Of a stretch of 64,000 bases of DNA, positions 10,704 to 22,988 are shown piece by piece. The stretch's first letter is position 1, and each line of letters opens with the position of its first letter. The DNA lies in contig CM045770.1 in assembly GCA_025200525.1 (NCBI GenBank), positions 126,953,429 through 127,017,428 of the forward strand, read 5' to 3'. This stretch comes from Camellia lanceoleosa. Its lineage: Eukaryota > Streptophyta > Magnoliopsida > Ericales > Theaceae. Position numbers and translations under genes: made by a program. The notes under the pieces were generated by a model. That model saw only the letters and a program-made list of their open reading frames with translations. It made no database searches and was not told the origin of the DNA.

Positions 10704-12305
10704 CATTTTAATAATTTGATTCAATAACTATGTTACATGGATTCACATATCGAGTCTGACTGCATGTCGAAAAATCTGGTTGTGTTTGATTTAATTTTTA
10801 TAAATCATTTTTTTAAAAATTATAAATTAATTTGACAAAAATAAATATTAAATTTTACTTTAAATGTTCTAAAATAATTTTAGCCTCCAAAGAAGACAAA
10901 TTATTAAAAGGAAAAATTAGTAAAACATTCGTCTCTAACTTTTAATAGTAGGAGAGATCCAATATGGTTTTTCTTTTTAGTTAAGGTCTCCCAATAATAT
11001 TAAATTTCTTTGTGACAAATTTCTCTATAAAATTTCTCTGTGCTAAAATTTTTCTGTGAAAATATTGAGAAATTTCAATTATTATAAAAATATGGTATGT
11101 TATTTATCTTATAAAATCTTAATATTAAGGACCTTAAACAAATATTCTTTATTAAAAATAGATTTTTGAAAAAAAAATTCCAACTAAATGAGCTTTTGAA
11201 CATTTTCAAAAACAGTTTCTGAAAACCAAAGCGAATAATATTTTTGAGCCTCAATCTTAAAATATTAGAATATGTATAAAAAAAAATGAAGGTAATAAAT
11301 ACTTATATATATTATTCTTAGATAAGGTGATATAAATTATTTAGATGTATATTTGAAATTAAATAAGATTTAGAAAAATTATAGAATTTATATCTCCTAT
11401 ACTAGCAATTATGAGTTTTTTTTTTTTTATATATATATTTATATTATACAAAATTAAAGGATTCAAACATCTAAATTAGATATAGATATCTCATATCTTT
11501 ACCCTTGGATGGATGGACACGTACATTACAAAACAAATTGAAGAGTTCATAGCACACTGGTCACCAAATAGTGGTGGTGTCCGACTAATATGAAATAGGA
11601 GAAATTATCATTCAGGATGTTTTTTTAAAAAAAAATTACACATTAGTGAAAAAGTATATGATTTTAATACTTAATATTTATAATATTTATCACTTTTTTG
11701 TAAATTTTATTTTTTAACGTCCACTGCGGTGTAATTCCCCCTAATAAAATAATACAAGGAATGCCAAAATTTTATACTAGGTTTTATTTGAGTAACTTGT
11801 TTTTATACTAATTGGTTTTTACAACTCTGTGTTCTCAACTTTTACAATGGGCTATCATGGAGTTTCTTCTTATATGAGGGCTTCTACTGTGTTATATACT
11901 TTATTTTATTATGTGGTTGATCATAATTTGTCCATGATATCAATTTAAGTATTTGTTTATGCAGTCCTCCATGGAATACTAAAACTACCACCTTTATTTA
12001 ATTGTATAAATATAAAATATTAATTAAAAGAGATCCCAAAAGACAACCAAATCTTTAAAACTAATAGTCTTGGTGGAGGGTTCAATGTATCAACTTATTA
12101 CAAGATTAGTTTAATCATAATGTAATCAATTTCACCTTCTCACCAAACATTATTTGCTTCCAACTCTTTCTTTTATCGTTTCCTTTCCATTTTTATTTTA
12201 TTTTATTTTTTTATTCTCACCCACATGGTTACTTATATAATCCAAATATTACACTTCTCATTGAAAAATTTCAAACAAATCCGAATATCGATCTTTTGTG
12301 TCTAG
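10704..12305. other. AT-rich spacer
   Basis: About 1.6 kb of AT-rich DNA with homopolymer runs. I see no coding similarity, no terminal repeats and no RNA gene. Confidence 0.5.
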
Positions 12306-12310
12306 TATAC

Positions 12311-12459
12311 TGTGTTTTGTTGGGGGATTTGATAAGGGATTTGGAAAAGAAAATAGAAAAAGTAGGTGAAATGTCAATAAAACATACCTAAATTTCACCT
12401 ATTTCACACACCTTTTCCCTTTCCCTTTCCAAATCCCTCCCCAATCCCCCAACCGAACC
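12311..12459. mobile_element. Small MITE (149 bp)
   Basis: The two halves are inverted repeats of about 55 bases: GTTGGGGGATTTG...GGGATTTGG at the left is mirrored by CCAAATCCC...CAATCCCCCAAC at the right. The pentamer TATAC lies directly outside both ends (12306-12310 and 12460-12464), a likely duplication; a TA target is also possible. It has no coding capacity. Superfamily is uncertain. Confidence 0.7.
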
Positions 12460-12464
12460 TATAC

Positions 12465-12958
12465 ATTTGAGAATCAATATAATTTTCTTATAAATTAAAA
12501 TATGTTGACATAAGCAATCTTTTAGCAAGTAAACGGTGTTCATACAATATAAAATGGCAAGGTTTAATCTTTTTGATAATGTCAATATTGTTATTTATTA
12601 TTTGACATAGACCTAGCAACATTGATTTTGAGTCAAACACCAAAATATTTTGTTTGTTTTAATTCCTTACTTCTTTTGTACTATAGATTTTTAAATGCAA
12701 CAAAGTCTAAAGAACTCAGCATTACATAGTTTGAAATTCTGAAATAATCTTTCACTTTTATATACTTTTCAATGTCAAATTCTAATCTTCATGAAATTTT
12801 TTCCATGTCTTGCTCTAAAATGGCTAGCTATTGCAAAATGTATTTTGGATTTTTAACTGAGAAATTTCATAAACATTGAGAGTGATTTTAATTTATTCTT
12901 TCTAATTATTGGTATTTAACTTGCAACAAGTATTGCATCAAAGAAATCCATTATATGA
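12465..12958. other. AT-rich spacer
   Basis: About 490 bases between the small MITE and the hAT-like element. No coding similarity or repeat structure is seen. Confidence 0.4.
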
Positions 12959-12966
12959 TTGCAAAT

Positions 12967-14575
12967 AGGGTAGTGCAAAATACCATCTAATCTGTTAAAA
13001 TCGCACCGATTCGCATTAATCCGCACCGTTCTATCCGTTAACTGCGGTTTAAATTTTAAAATTTATATTCCACCTTCGAAACCTCTCCGCCCCGCTATAG
13101 TTAATATATATATATATTTTTTCAACCTATAATGAAATATCAAACTAAAAATGAGTGTGGAAGATATTTAATATGTGAATTTTTTTTTTTTTTTTTGAAA
13201 AGACTTTATTAATGATAAACACTTACAGAGTATACAGAGTATGATAAATTACATTAATAAAGAGGAGCTTGGAGCTAAAAAAGCTCCAACCTCTTAGTTG
13301 GTGAGAGACCAACGAAGAAAAACAAAAACTAGAGGTAAACATAAAAAAGAGTGTATCACAAAAGTCCATCCTTACAATAAGGCATAGCAAGACAACAGAG
13401 TGTGTTCCAAACCTCCTCACAATAAGACATAGCAAAACAACAGTGTGTGCTCCAAACCAACATAAACAAGAGAGTGTATCTCCAAACTAGCTTCAACCCA
13501 TACACCAAACAGCATAGCAGCCAAATTGACCATAAGTGTGCAGCCACAAAGCAATAGCATCAAAGACCAAAGATAACAACCAGAGGGGCATAGCAGACCA
13601 ACAACATAACCACAACAGAGCACATAATGCAGAAACTTCACAACAGAGCAGGCATAAATTACACATAATGTAGAAACTTCACAAACCGTAACAATTCAGC
13701 CTTCCCAAAAAACTCCCTTGTGACATACTATTCCACATATAGCAGCAGGCAAATAGTCAATAATACATTATCAATACAGTAACATAATCTCAAGTTGAGA
13801 AATTCAACCCAATTGAGCCCAACTGGAGAGCTAACTGATATGCCAGAAACATATCAACATTAACAGCACCACAAACATATCAGCAGCCTCAATGTAGTGC
13901 AGAGCAACCTAGCAGACAATACAGAGCAAACCAAACAGCAATACAGCAATACACCATACACAAGTCCAATGTAGCAGACCATAGTAGTTCACCTCCCCCT
14001 TTTATCAAACAACATGACTTAGAGGAGCAAAGCAATGCCTCACTACATCCTTCTTGAGCATAGCTCAATGTACTCCCTTATGTAGTCTTGATAATCACAT
14101 CCAATGTACAACCACAAGGCTCTCCAAAACCACCATATTCAGACTGAGGCATGATTCCTATAGCCCAGACACCTTCTCATCCGATTGAGGTTGTGGATTA
14201 GATCATAGACAGAGTAATCCAAGGTAAAAGCTCGACCCTTCACCGCAATTCTGACCATAATGATTTCACATAAAACATCAAAAGAGGGCTACACCCCATT
14301 GAACACACAATCATTAATATGTGAAATTTATTACAAATTAGTAGTTATATAAAATATTATGTAAAATTAATTTATGTTATATATATGAGAAATATTATAT
14401 AAATTAGTGTTATATATTATGCAAAAACTTGATAATTAGTTAGAATATCCTTCAATTCACCATTCTGTCCAAAACTATTCAAACCGCAATTTACTAATCC
14501 ACCAATCTGCTAATCCGTCATTCGATTTATAATTTTACTCTCAAACTACCTGAATCGCACCGTGCACACCCCTTA
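12967..14575. mobile_element. hAT-like non-autonomous element with a nested LINE
   Basis: The left end AGGGTAGTGC and the right end GTGCACACCCCTTA form a short imperfect terminal inverted repeat. TTGCAAAT is repeated exactly outside both ends (12959-12966 and 14576-14583). Eight-base duplications and AGGGGTGTGC-type ends are usual for plant hAT MITEs. Subterminal repeats of AATC(C/G)GCACCG on opposite strands at both sides support this. Without the LINE at 13180-14313 and its duplication the element would be about 460 bp. No transposase is present. Confidence 0.8.
13180..14313 (-). mobile_element. Antisense 5'-truncated LINE
   Basis: A T-run at 13180-13196 is the antisense poly(A) tail. Next comes a 3' UTR matching that of the LINE at 10441-10604. 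The 12-base TTAATATGTGAA lies outside both ends (13168-13179 and 14314-14325), an ordinary L1 target-site duplication. On the minus strand the first ~250 bases resemble the decayed end of a LINE ORF2; the rest is 3' UTR-like. Frames of 60-74 codons here have no domain I know. Confidence 0.88.
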
Positions 14576-14733
14576 TTGCAAATATAGGTTGTGCTTCATA
14601 TTAACCTTTGAAGCCTAAAACACTTTCTATGCTCAAATTAATATTAAACAAAATGTATGGTTGCTCTCATCTGTCCATTTATTTAGTGATAGTTTGGGAT
14701 ATGCACAAATCTAAAATTCAATAAGTCACAAAC

Positions 14734-14734
<1 letters not shown>

Positions 14735-14782
<48 letters not shown>

Positions 14783-14799
14783 GGAGGAGGAGGAGGAGG
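14735..14799. repeat. Microsatellite (TAA)n then (GGA)n
   Basis: About 16 AAT/TAA units are followed directly by a run of six GGA units. The compound microsatellite stops just before the 8-bp duplication of the next element. Confidence 0.95.
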
Positions 14800-15491
14800 T
14801 TAAATACATAAGAGTGTTGCTATTAACACCCCATTAATTATTTTGAACTCCCATTTCTTTGAACCCCCACTTATAAATTTTTAAACCCTTAAAATTTCTT
14901 TTCTTCTCCCAAATAATACCAAAATTATCTTTATAAAAATATTTTACCCATTCAATTGAATACACATCCCCACACCCCAAAAAATCTCTCTCTTCAAAAC
15001 CCTAATAAAACCTACGAAAGTGATTACTATTTCATCTCCACATACTTGTTCATGACATGAGAAAATAAGTGTAAGATTTATTTATTTTTTTTTTTTGTTA
15101 ATTCAAAATTCCTCCTTTGTAAATTCTGCGATCTCCACGAGTTTCAATTATCTGTTTGCGAACAAATATGAAATGTTCGATTACTGTCGAACAAATGAAC
15201 AATGTTCAGATCTGTATTCCTAATTTTCGGTCATATGTTTGGGAGTTTAGTTCCAAAAAAAATGACAAACAATTTTTATTATTTTTGTCATTTTTTTTCA
15301 AAAAATTTACCCTTACAAGGGCCAATCCCCTCTGAGCTGAAAACACCATTAAAGCTATGAGTCTCCTCTAAACTTTTATTATTGTACTTTTCTGGTCTTA
15401 TGGAGTTGTGATTGTTAGAAAAATTTCATTCATTGTCATTCTTTGGAGAAGTGTATGTAATCAAATGGTTGTCACTATTATTGCGGAATAT

Positions 15492-17453
15492 TGTAACGCC
15501 TTCAAAATAAACCCATAACATATATAACATTAATATGCATTGATATATGAAAATAAAATATTATTCCATTCCTCAAAGTATTCTTACTAAAAGACATTAC
15601 ATGTAACATCGAAAATAAATACCCTCTAGCTTATAGCTTTCCAAGCCAACACTTGGACACAAAAGTCTGAGTAATAACTCAATTACATATTAAGCCCTTG
15701 CCTTGAGTTTACATGTAATATCAAAATAAAACAAAATAACAACTAACTAAACAGAGTCTTCAACTCCAAATCTTCCCAAGCTAAGTCCTTGGAGGTAGCA
15801 TATCGCTTGGACCTGAAAATGATGTTCCCGTATAGGGTGAGTCACAGCCCAGTAGAAATATACTAAACCAAATATAAGAATTGACTCAAGTAATAGCATT
15901 CAATAGATGGTTAACACTTACAAATCCATTATATCACTATCTGAGGTCATGACAATAATGTCCATGACATGTTTCACTTTCCGTTATTATTCAACTTTCC
16001 ATTTATACAGACATGGCTCAAAACCTGGCCAAACTACAAAATGAGACTACATCTCACCTTAACATTACTTCCAATATCAACAATTCAAATAAGACTAAGG
16101 CTCATACTAAAACACTTTCATAAATCAATAAGTACACATATTTGTTGTACTAATGGAGTCCATTCCCTTTCTTCTCCTAAATAGGTTTGAGAGTCCATTC
16201 CCTATCTTTCCTCAAACCATGGAGTACATCCCCTATCGCCTCCCAAACAATATGCATATACAATGTATTAAACACTTGTCATACACAATATTCAATCAAT
16301 ACACGTATTTGCTGTATTAATTCAACCGTCATATTCAATGACTTATTCAATGTGATTAGTTTCAATTTTCCCTAATCAACATGCAATGTCTACAACAATC
16401 ACGACTATCCTCCACCAATAGCCCAAAACAGTTATTTCTAAACAGGAAATAAATGTATCAACAAATATAAACTCAACATTTTCATAAGTGAGTGATTAAA
16501 TTATGCAACTATACCATTTAATCTTATAATTCCCCAATTTCATGAATTAAACCAAATCCCCCAATTTCCCAAAATTAATTATACGAATTAATTTATTACA
16601 ACAATTAGGACTTTTCCCAAAATTACCGAACAACACCAACATATCAAAATGACCAAAACTTAGGACAAAACCTATAGTATGGAGTAGGGTATCCCTACCT
16701 CGAAGTGAAGAACTCGAATGGAGAAGATGACTCGAAATCCAAAGTGCTCTGAATCCATAAATGTTCAAATTAAAACAAAGCCCTCAACCCACTCTATCTT
16801 TTTAATAAAGAACCTAGGGTAAAAACACCCTAAAAATAGATGAAACCTAAGAGAGAAGGTGAGTGGAGGGAGAGAGAACACAGACCTAGGGTTTTTAAAA
16901 CAAAAGAGGATGAGAAAAAAAAAATTCAAAACCGCTGTTGCGTATTTAAATAAAACAAGCTCGCTCGAGCGAAGGATTGGTCGCTCGAGCGACCAGACAC
17001 AAGAAATCCTCACTCGAGCAAATAAAGTCTCGCTCGAGCTAAAAACTTGAAGCTTCAGGTCTGCAACCCAGAAGCACGCTCGAGCGACAGAATGCTCGCT
17101 CGAGCGAATAACTCGAAAACATACACCTCGCTCACTCGAGCCAAGAAACACAGCTCTCAGGTTCTATACCCAGACGCAGTAGCTCGCTCGAGTGAATAAA
17201 CCATGGCTCGAGCGAAGGCCCAAAAATAAGAGCTCGCTCGAGCGACAAACTGCTCGCTCGAGCGAAGGACCAAAATTCTAGGCAACAACCCTTTGCTCCC
17301 AAGCACTCCCAAACTGTAACAAACCTGCCCAATACAACCCATAACTCAAATGACAAGCAATTAAAGGACAACAACAACATATATAAAACAACAGGATCTA
17401 CGGAACCTAAGTCTGGATACAACAACCAAATGGGGAAAGACCGGGGTCGTTAT
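15492..17453 (-). repeat. Solo LTR, Ty3/gypsy, minus orientation (1.96 kb)
   Basis: On the plus strand it begins TGTAACGCC and ends GGGTCGTTAT(A), so in its own direction it reads (T)ATAACGACCCC...GGCGTTACA. AATAT flanks it on both sides (15487-15491 and 17454-17458). The terminal dinucleotide is mutated from CA. There is no internal coding region or second LTR, so unequal recombination left a solo LTR. It contains a dense CTCGAG cluster at 16959-17255. Frames of 97-128 codons on the minus strand read through LTR sequence and match nothing I know. Confidence 0.85.
16959..17255. repeat. Dense CGCTCGAGCG cluster
   Basis: About ten copies of GCTCGAGCGA/TCGCTCGAGCG and decayed CTCGAGC occur in 300 bases. 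Several are paired as TCGCTCGAGCGA followed 9-17 bases later by another. The core is a 10-base perfect palindrome. Spacing is not uniform. Confidence 0.85.
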
Positions 17454-18061
17454 AATATTGTCGCCAAATGGTTTCAAGGTTTTGAGGGTGGGTAGATTTT
17501 AAGGTGAAATTTAGGGAAGATGGATGGGTGGTGATGAATGTGAGTGTTCTTATAAACCCTAACACATGATATAGTGGATGTGTGGGCATAATTGTGAGAA
17601 CGAGTGTCCTAAAATTATTGATATCCTTTTTAGTAATTTCATTTGAGGTTATTATTATAATAAAAAAAAAAGAGCTATAAAATAGGAGGGTCCAAAATAA
17701 TTGATGGAGTGCTAATAGCAATTGTAGACACCTCATTTTTGACCGACCTTAAGACTCAGACGTCATCGATTGAGCGCTCGGTGATTGCGCATGTTGTGCT
17801 CGTTTTGAGGTTTCGGAGTTTCGGCTGAGAGCCTTACCTCTGGACCTTGGGACTCTTTTGTGCTTTGCCTCGGTTTGCGAACCAGGTTCGGTTTTCTTTT
17901 CTCGAAGGGAGGGAGAGGCCTCGTAGACCATCTCTCAGTGGCCGTAGGCTACTTTTCGTGGTCGTAGACCACTGTTCCCGTTTGGAGACCAGTTTTTGAT
18001 TTTCGGAGCCGTCGGCCGTGCGCCTTGGTTCGGGACCCCTTAGCTTTCTCCGTTTGGCACG

Positions 18062-18562
18062 GTTTTTGGAGAGCTTGAACCTTTTGAACCTTTGTTTTAG
18101 CTTCTTGAGGGAGCTTGAACCTTTTGAACCTTCATTTTAGATTCTTGAGGGAGTTTGAACCTTTTGAACCTTCTTTTAGCTTCTTGAGGAAGCTTGAACC
18201 TTTTGAACCTTTGTTTTAGCTTCTTGAGGAAGCTTGAACCTTTTGAACCTTCGTTTTAGCTTCTTGAAGAAGCTTGAACCTTTTGAACCCTTTTTAGCTT
18301 CTCCAAAAAGCTTGAACCTTTTTTAACTTCTCCAAGAAGTTTGAACATTTTTTTAGCTTCTCCAAGAAGCTTGAACTTTTTTTAGCTTCTTGAAGAAGCT
18401 TGACCCTTTGCTCCAAGCTTCTAAGAGAAGCTTGAACCTTTCTTAGCTTCTTGAGGAAGCTTGACCCCTTTGCTCAAGCTTCCTCAAGAAGCTTGACCCT
18501 TTTGGTTTAGCTTCCTTAAGAAGCTTGGGCCCTTTGCTCCAAGCTTCTAAGAGAAGCTATGG
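18062..18562. repeat. AAGCTT minisatellite with built-in hairpins
   Basis: About 13-14 tandem units of 29-40 bases share the core AGCTTGAACCTTTTGAACCTT and AGCTTCTTGAGGAAGCTT. The AGCTTCTTGA/GGAAGCTT part of each unit is an imperfect inverted repeat, so single strands could fold into a row of hairpins. Units become shorter and more diverged from left to right (from 38-40 to about 30 bases). Confidence 0.9.
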
Positions 18563-20619
18563 ACCTCCTCTTCTATAAGAGGGAGCCTCTCCCTCATGAG
18601 CCAAGGTTGAGAAATTTTGGCTAAGGCATATACATACACCTCTCTCTATCTCTCTACATCCAAGCTCCAAAGCTTCATTGTTCTTGCACCATTGCACTAC
18701 ACCTCCTATTCCAACACCGCCACCATCACTCTAAGCACCTTGGAGCTGATTTTCAAAGGTTGAAGGCTTACTATTTTGGTCTAGAAGCTGCTAACCTTCT
18801 TCTCTACAAGGGCAAGTCTCTATTTCCCTCTTTGTAGCCTTATTTTGCTTCATAGTTTAGCTCTATTTGCAAGCATATTTAGGCTTTGTCATAAATTGAA
18901 AAAAGTCTTTTTTTAAGCTTCTAAACATGTTTGTTTAAGACTATTTTTCTGTTGGGGGTCATCTCCCCCCTTGCATGCTTCATTTCCTCTTGTTTTAGGC
19001 CATGCATTAGGGCCTTTGTTGTGAGCTTTGTTGGCCCTTTTGACCACTAAAATGACCACTAAAATCTAGTAGATTTTCAGTGATTATTATGTGTTTTTGA
19101 GCCTCAAAATCTTAGAGGGGTGACCCTCTCACCCCTTGGCTTGTTTTCTAGCATTATTGGCCTTATAAAGGAGCCCATATTTTCACGCTTCTTGAGCATG
19201 TTTCAGGCCACTTTTTGTGACTTTTGTGACCTGCATAGGCTCTATCCAGAGCCCTTTTTGCCATGTTGAATGTCTATTGTGCATGTGTAGAATAATCCTC
19301 TTCAAGGCCTTTCAAAGGGGCCTTTACTTGCATGATTCCTAGGCTCATTTTAGGCCCTTTTCAGTGAGTTTTAAGGTCATCATAATCTCTGTCGAGGTGG
19401 TTTTTCCATTTTGTATGTCCATCATGCATGTGTTGAATAACTCTCTTATTGGCCTTTCAAAGGAACATATCATTCTTGCATGTGTTGACTGAGTTTCAGT
19501 GGGTTTTTGGTAATATTTTGGCATTCCATGTTTCTGTTTTTGGCTGGTTTGGTGGCCCTTCATGTGCTTCATATACATGTAGTGTAAACCATGCTTACTA
19601 GCCTATATTGCATGTTATTTTGGTCCTTCATGTTAGTACTTTTTGGTCATGCCTTAAACTAATTTTGCACATGTTTTGGACTGCCTTAACTCTATTTTTG
19701 GGTCTCATGGTTGAATGATGCTTGTTTTGCATGCTTGTAGTTCAATATCCATGTCTAGCTTTGATATTTGAGGTCTATTGCATGCATATACTGAGGTGTT
19801 TTCATGCTTTGGGGTCATTATACATCATATTTCAGAGCTTAATGTATGTCATATTCTCATGATTTTCACTCTTTAAATGCGTTTGAGAGTTGGGCTTGTA
19901 TGCCTTATTTTCGGACCATTGAATGAGCTTCATTTCTTTGCATATTGAACCATCATTTTAGGCCATTTTCCTACTGTCTTGGACCTGCCTAGGGTCTGTT
20001 TGGGGCTGGTCTTGCCATTTGTACATTGCTTTGTGTACCTCTAGTGTAACCCACTTCACTAGTTTCGGTATTCGAGTCATCTTGCGTGCATTGTGTGACA
20101 TATTTGCATGATTCGAGACCATTGTACATTATGTTTCAGAGTTGGAAAATGTGTGTTTGCATGCCATACTTCATCCTTTGCCATACTTAGTTAGAGTTGC
20201 ATGTTGTGCCTTAGGATCAGTCCTTTGCATCTGTGCATGTTTGCATATATTTCGGTTGTCTCGTTTCCATCATATGGCCACTGATGTGAGTGTGGCTGAG
20301 GTCCACTCATATTGGTGTAAGTCCATCTTGCATTTGTATATGCCATTTAGTTCATGTGCGCATGATAGTCTTCGTAAGTGCATTGTGTATGCCATTTTAA
20401 TCTATAGCATTGCGTATGCTAGGTTGCATGTTAGTCGCATCGTGTATGCCATCTCATTGCATTATGTTTGGAATAGGAGTTAGCCCAAACACGAGAAACG
20501 AGGGGCATTTCGTACCCGAAGTAACGAAACGTGCCTCAATTCCCGGTCGTCGACACTCCGGATTACCCATGATGGAGTCTAGGCCTTATTGTGGTGTCAT
20601 GTGCATTCATTTCACATCG

Positions 20620-22988
20620 TGTAACAACCCTCGTACTGATTATCGATAAACTACTGAATTAGCTACTGGTTACTGCTAAACTGAACTGATAATGACTGAT
20701 AATTGAATTAACTGAAGTACTGAATGGACTGATTGAAATCGAAACTGAAATTGAATAAGTTTATCTATTGAATTGCATATTGCATCTATTTAATCGATTG
20801 ATTACCTGTTTGAATTCATATGTTTAAACTGCTAATTGAAGGCCTTATCGGCGGCTGAATTAGGAACCGTTTAGAGTTTTGGAGTCAGTAGAATATTTGT
20901 GATTTAACGGTATATTTATCTGAAAATTGATTAGGAATGATTAAATTAGATTTAAACGAATTAATTGTCAAGTTTGACTTAATTACCAAATTGCCATGTG
21001 AGTGGCCCATTTGTTTATTATTATTGGAGGGCCTTATTACACTTAACAAACAATTGATCAGCCCCTATTCTTGCATTCCAACCGACCAAACATAGAGAGA
21101 GTGATGAAGGAATGCTTTCATCTTGTTCATTAGAGAATTGCTTGAGAATTGAAGGATTTGTGACATAGGTTGCTAAATTGAACTTCTAGACAAGAAATTG
21201 AAACTCTAGGTAAGAAATTTATCTTCTTATTGTTGTCCTTGAGCTCCATCTTGCATGTATCATGGTTCTAGAGAAGTTAAGTCATGAATTGCTCAAATAT
21301 GTTGAATTGGAACTCCATTGTTACATGCATGGTTAAATTGATGATCTTGAAGTTGAATTCATGATAGATTGTCCATGCATGTCCATGTTTAAGCTAGAGT
21401 CCATGTTTTCATTTTGTTTTCTAACTATTGAGCTCATTAGAGCAAGATTTGAACCTTGAATTTGGTTAAAAACTCATGCATTGTATGTTTGGAAATTGTT
21501 CTTGAAATTGGATTTGAAAAATGGTTTTTATTGACTCACCTTTGGGGCTTAAATTCATAAATTGGCTTTTGAAACTTGTTATACATTGTTTTGGGATGTA
21601 TTTTCCAGAATTTGGGCCCAAGAGGTCGAGAATTGAGTTGAGAATGCTTGGTTTGAGCTTGGAAGGCAAATCTGGAAATTCCATATTTGGCTTCTTCGCC
21701 GAGCGAAGATTCTCGCCGAGCGACCAACGTTTCCTCGAGCCACGCTCAGCGAAGGATTGGTGGCTCGAGCGTAAATCGAGCATCGATACTTTTCTTGTTT
21801 CATCAGACGGCTCGAGCGAAGGTTTGTGCGCGCGCGCGAAGCCTTTGATTTTGCAACCTCGCTCGAGCGAAGGAAGGCTCGCTCGAGCGAGACCCCTGTT
21901 TTCAGCAACTTTTGAAAAATGCCTTCCAACTGTATTTTTGCATCCTCATCCCATCCTAGGCATTCTTAGGCCTAGTTTAAGGCATCTTAATGAGGATTTA
22001 GACATAGAACCACACCGAGAAAATTTAGGGATTTAATTATCACCCTTCCCGACTGTGAAACTTAGTGTGTGTTCTATTTGTTAACTGTTTAGGGTTGGCT
22101 CTCGGGGACGCGCTCTAGCTGCTATTAGCCCAACCTCTGTGAGTAACAATTGTGTAAAGATATGTTCAAAATGGTTATCTTTTGAATCTTGGTAGGCTGT
22201 TTATTGAGCTGCTAATGTTTCTTGAATGAATGTATGTCTGTATTCTAAAGCAGATTGTGGCATCCTTAGCAATTCTTATTCTTTATTCTGAGCTCTGTCG
22301 GTTTCCTTGTGGAACCATCATTTCTTGATTGATGGCCATCATTCTTTGTTGGAGTGCAGTAAGACCGGTCCTCTTGGACCCTCTTGTTTATAGGCTAATG
22401 GGTGTACCACATATGGTGATTGGTGAAATCTTGAAATCTCAAATCTTGTTTAATGAACTAATTTCATTACTGTAAGGACATTCATTCATAACCTCTTTAC
22501 GCATTATGTTATTCACTGGGCTTTAGCTCACTGTTTATATATATATATGTAGGTTCTCAGCAGCCAGACCGGAGCTAGGAGCGTGGGTTGGTCCCCAGTT
22601 TTGTCAAGCCAGCCTATGTGCCTCACTGCGAGGTTCCGTGTTGCCATGCTATGGCTTGGGGTTTTTTTTTGTGTCCCCATCGGTCTCCTTACTGTTTGTA
22701 CTTTTGTATAGACTGTTTACTACTTACTGTACTGTTATCGAGGGATTAAGTCCCCGTACTGAATGTTTGTAAATGATTATATAGACTGTACTGTTCCAAA
22801 CTGTTTGAATGCATGAAAAATGTTTTTGGCATACAGATTTTCACAGCTCAATGGACACTAGTTATTTACTGTATTGGCTTCCGCCAGTACATACTCTGTT
22901 TAATCAGTATTCTTGTTGGGCCTTGATAATCTCGGATTACTGGCCAGCTACGATGCTAGACCCATAGGGCCGGGTTTGGGTCGTGACA
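20620..22988 (+). repeat. Solo LTR, TGTAACAACCC family (2.37 kb)
   Basis: It begins TGTAACAACCC and ends GGGTTTGGGTCGTGACA. CATCG lies directly outside both ends (20615-20619 and 22989-22993). It shares its start, its end and the internal string GAAGGCCTTATCG with the LTR at 47976-50416, so both belong to one chromovirus-like family. It is nested in the large LTR at 17723. An open frame of 171 codons (21521-22036) crosses the CTCGAG cluster but has no recognisable domain. Confidence 0.92.
21700..21895. repeat. CTCGAGCG cluster
   Basis: Copies of GCTCGAGCGA and decayed GCCGAGCGA occur about nine times in 200 bases, for example at 21765-21775, 21810-21820, 21858-21870 and 21878-21890. A GCGCGCGCG run at 21827-21838 sits among them. 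The motif and its place in the LTR agree with the clusters at 4384, 16959 and 48940. Confidence 0.85.

Noticed and set aside
16959..17255. CRISPR-like array of short repeats
   Set aside because: Spacing is irregular and the repeats are short palindromes in an LTR of a plant genome.
16765..17425. Frames of 97-128 codons on the minus strand
   Set aside because: They lie inside the solo LTR at 15492-17453, are driven by the CGCTCGAGCG motifs and have no family similarity.
18062..18562. Possible centromeric satellite
   Set aside because: Units are 29-40 bases and confined to one LTR, so it is an LTR minisatellite.
20142..20483. 113-codon plus-strand frame rich in Cys, His and Ile
   Set aside because: It lies in the large LTR and is built from repeated GCATTGTGTATGCC-like words; not a gene.
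21521..22036. 171-codon plus-strand frame
   Set aside because: It lies inside a solo LTR and crosses the CTCGAG cluster, where few stops can occur. It has no domain.
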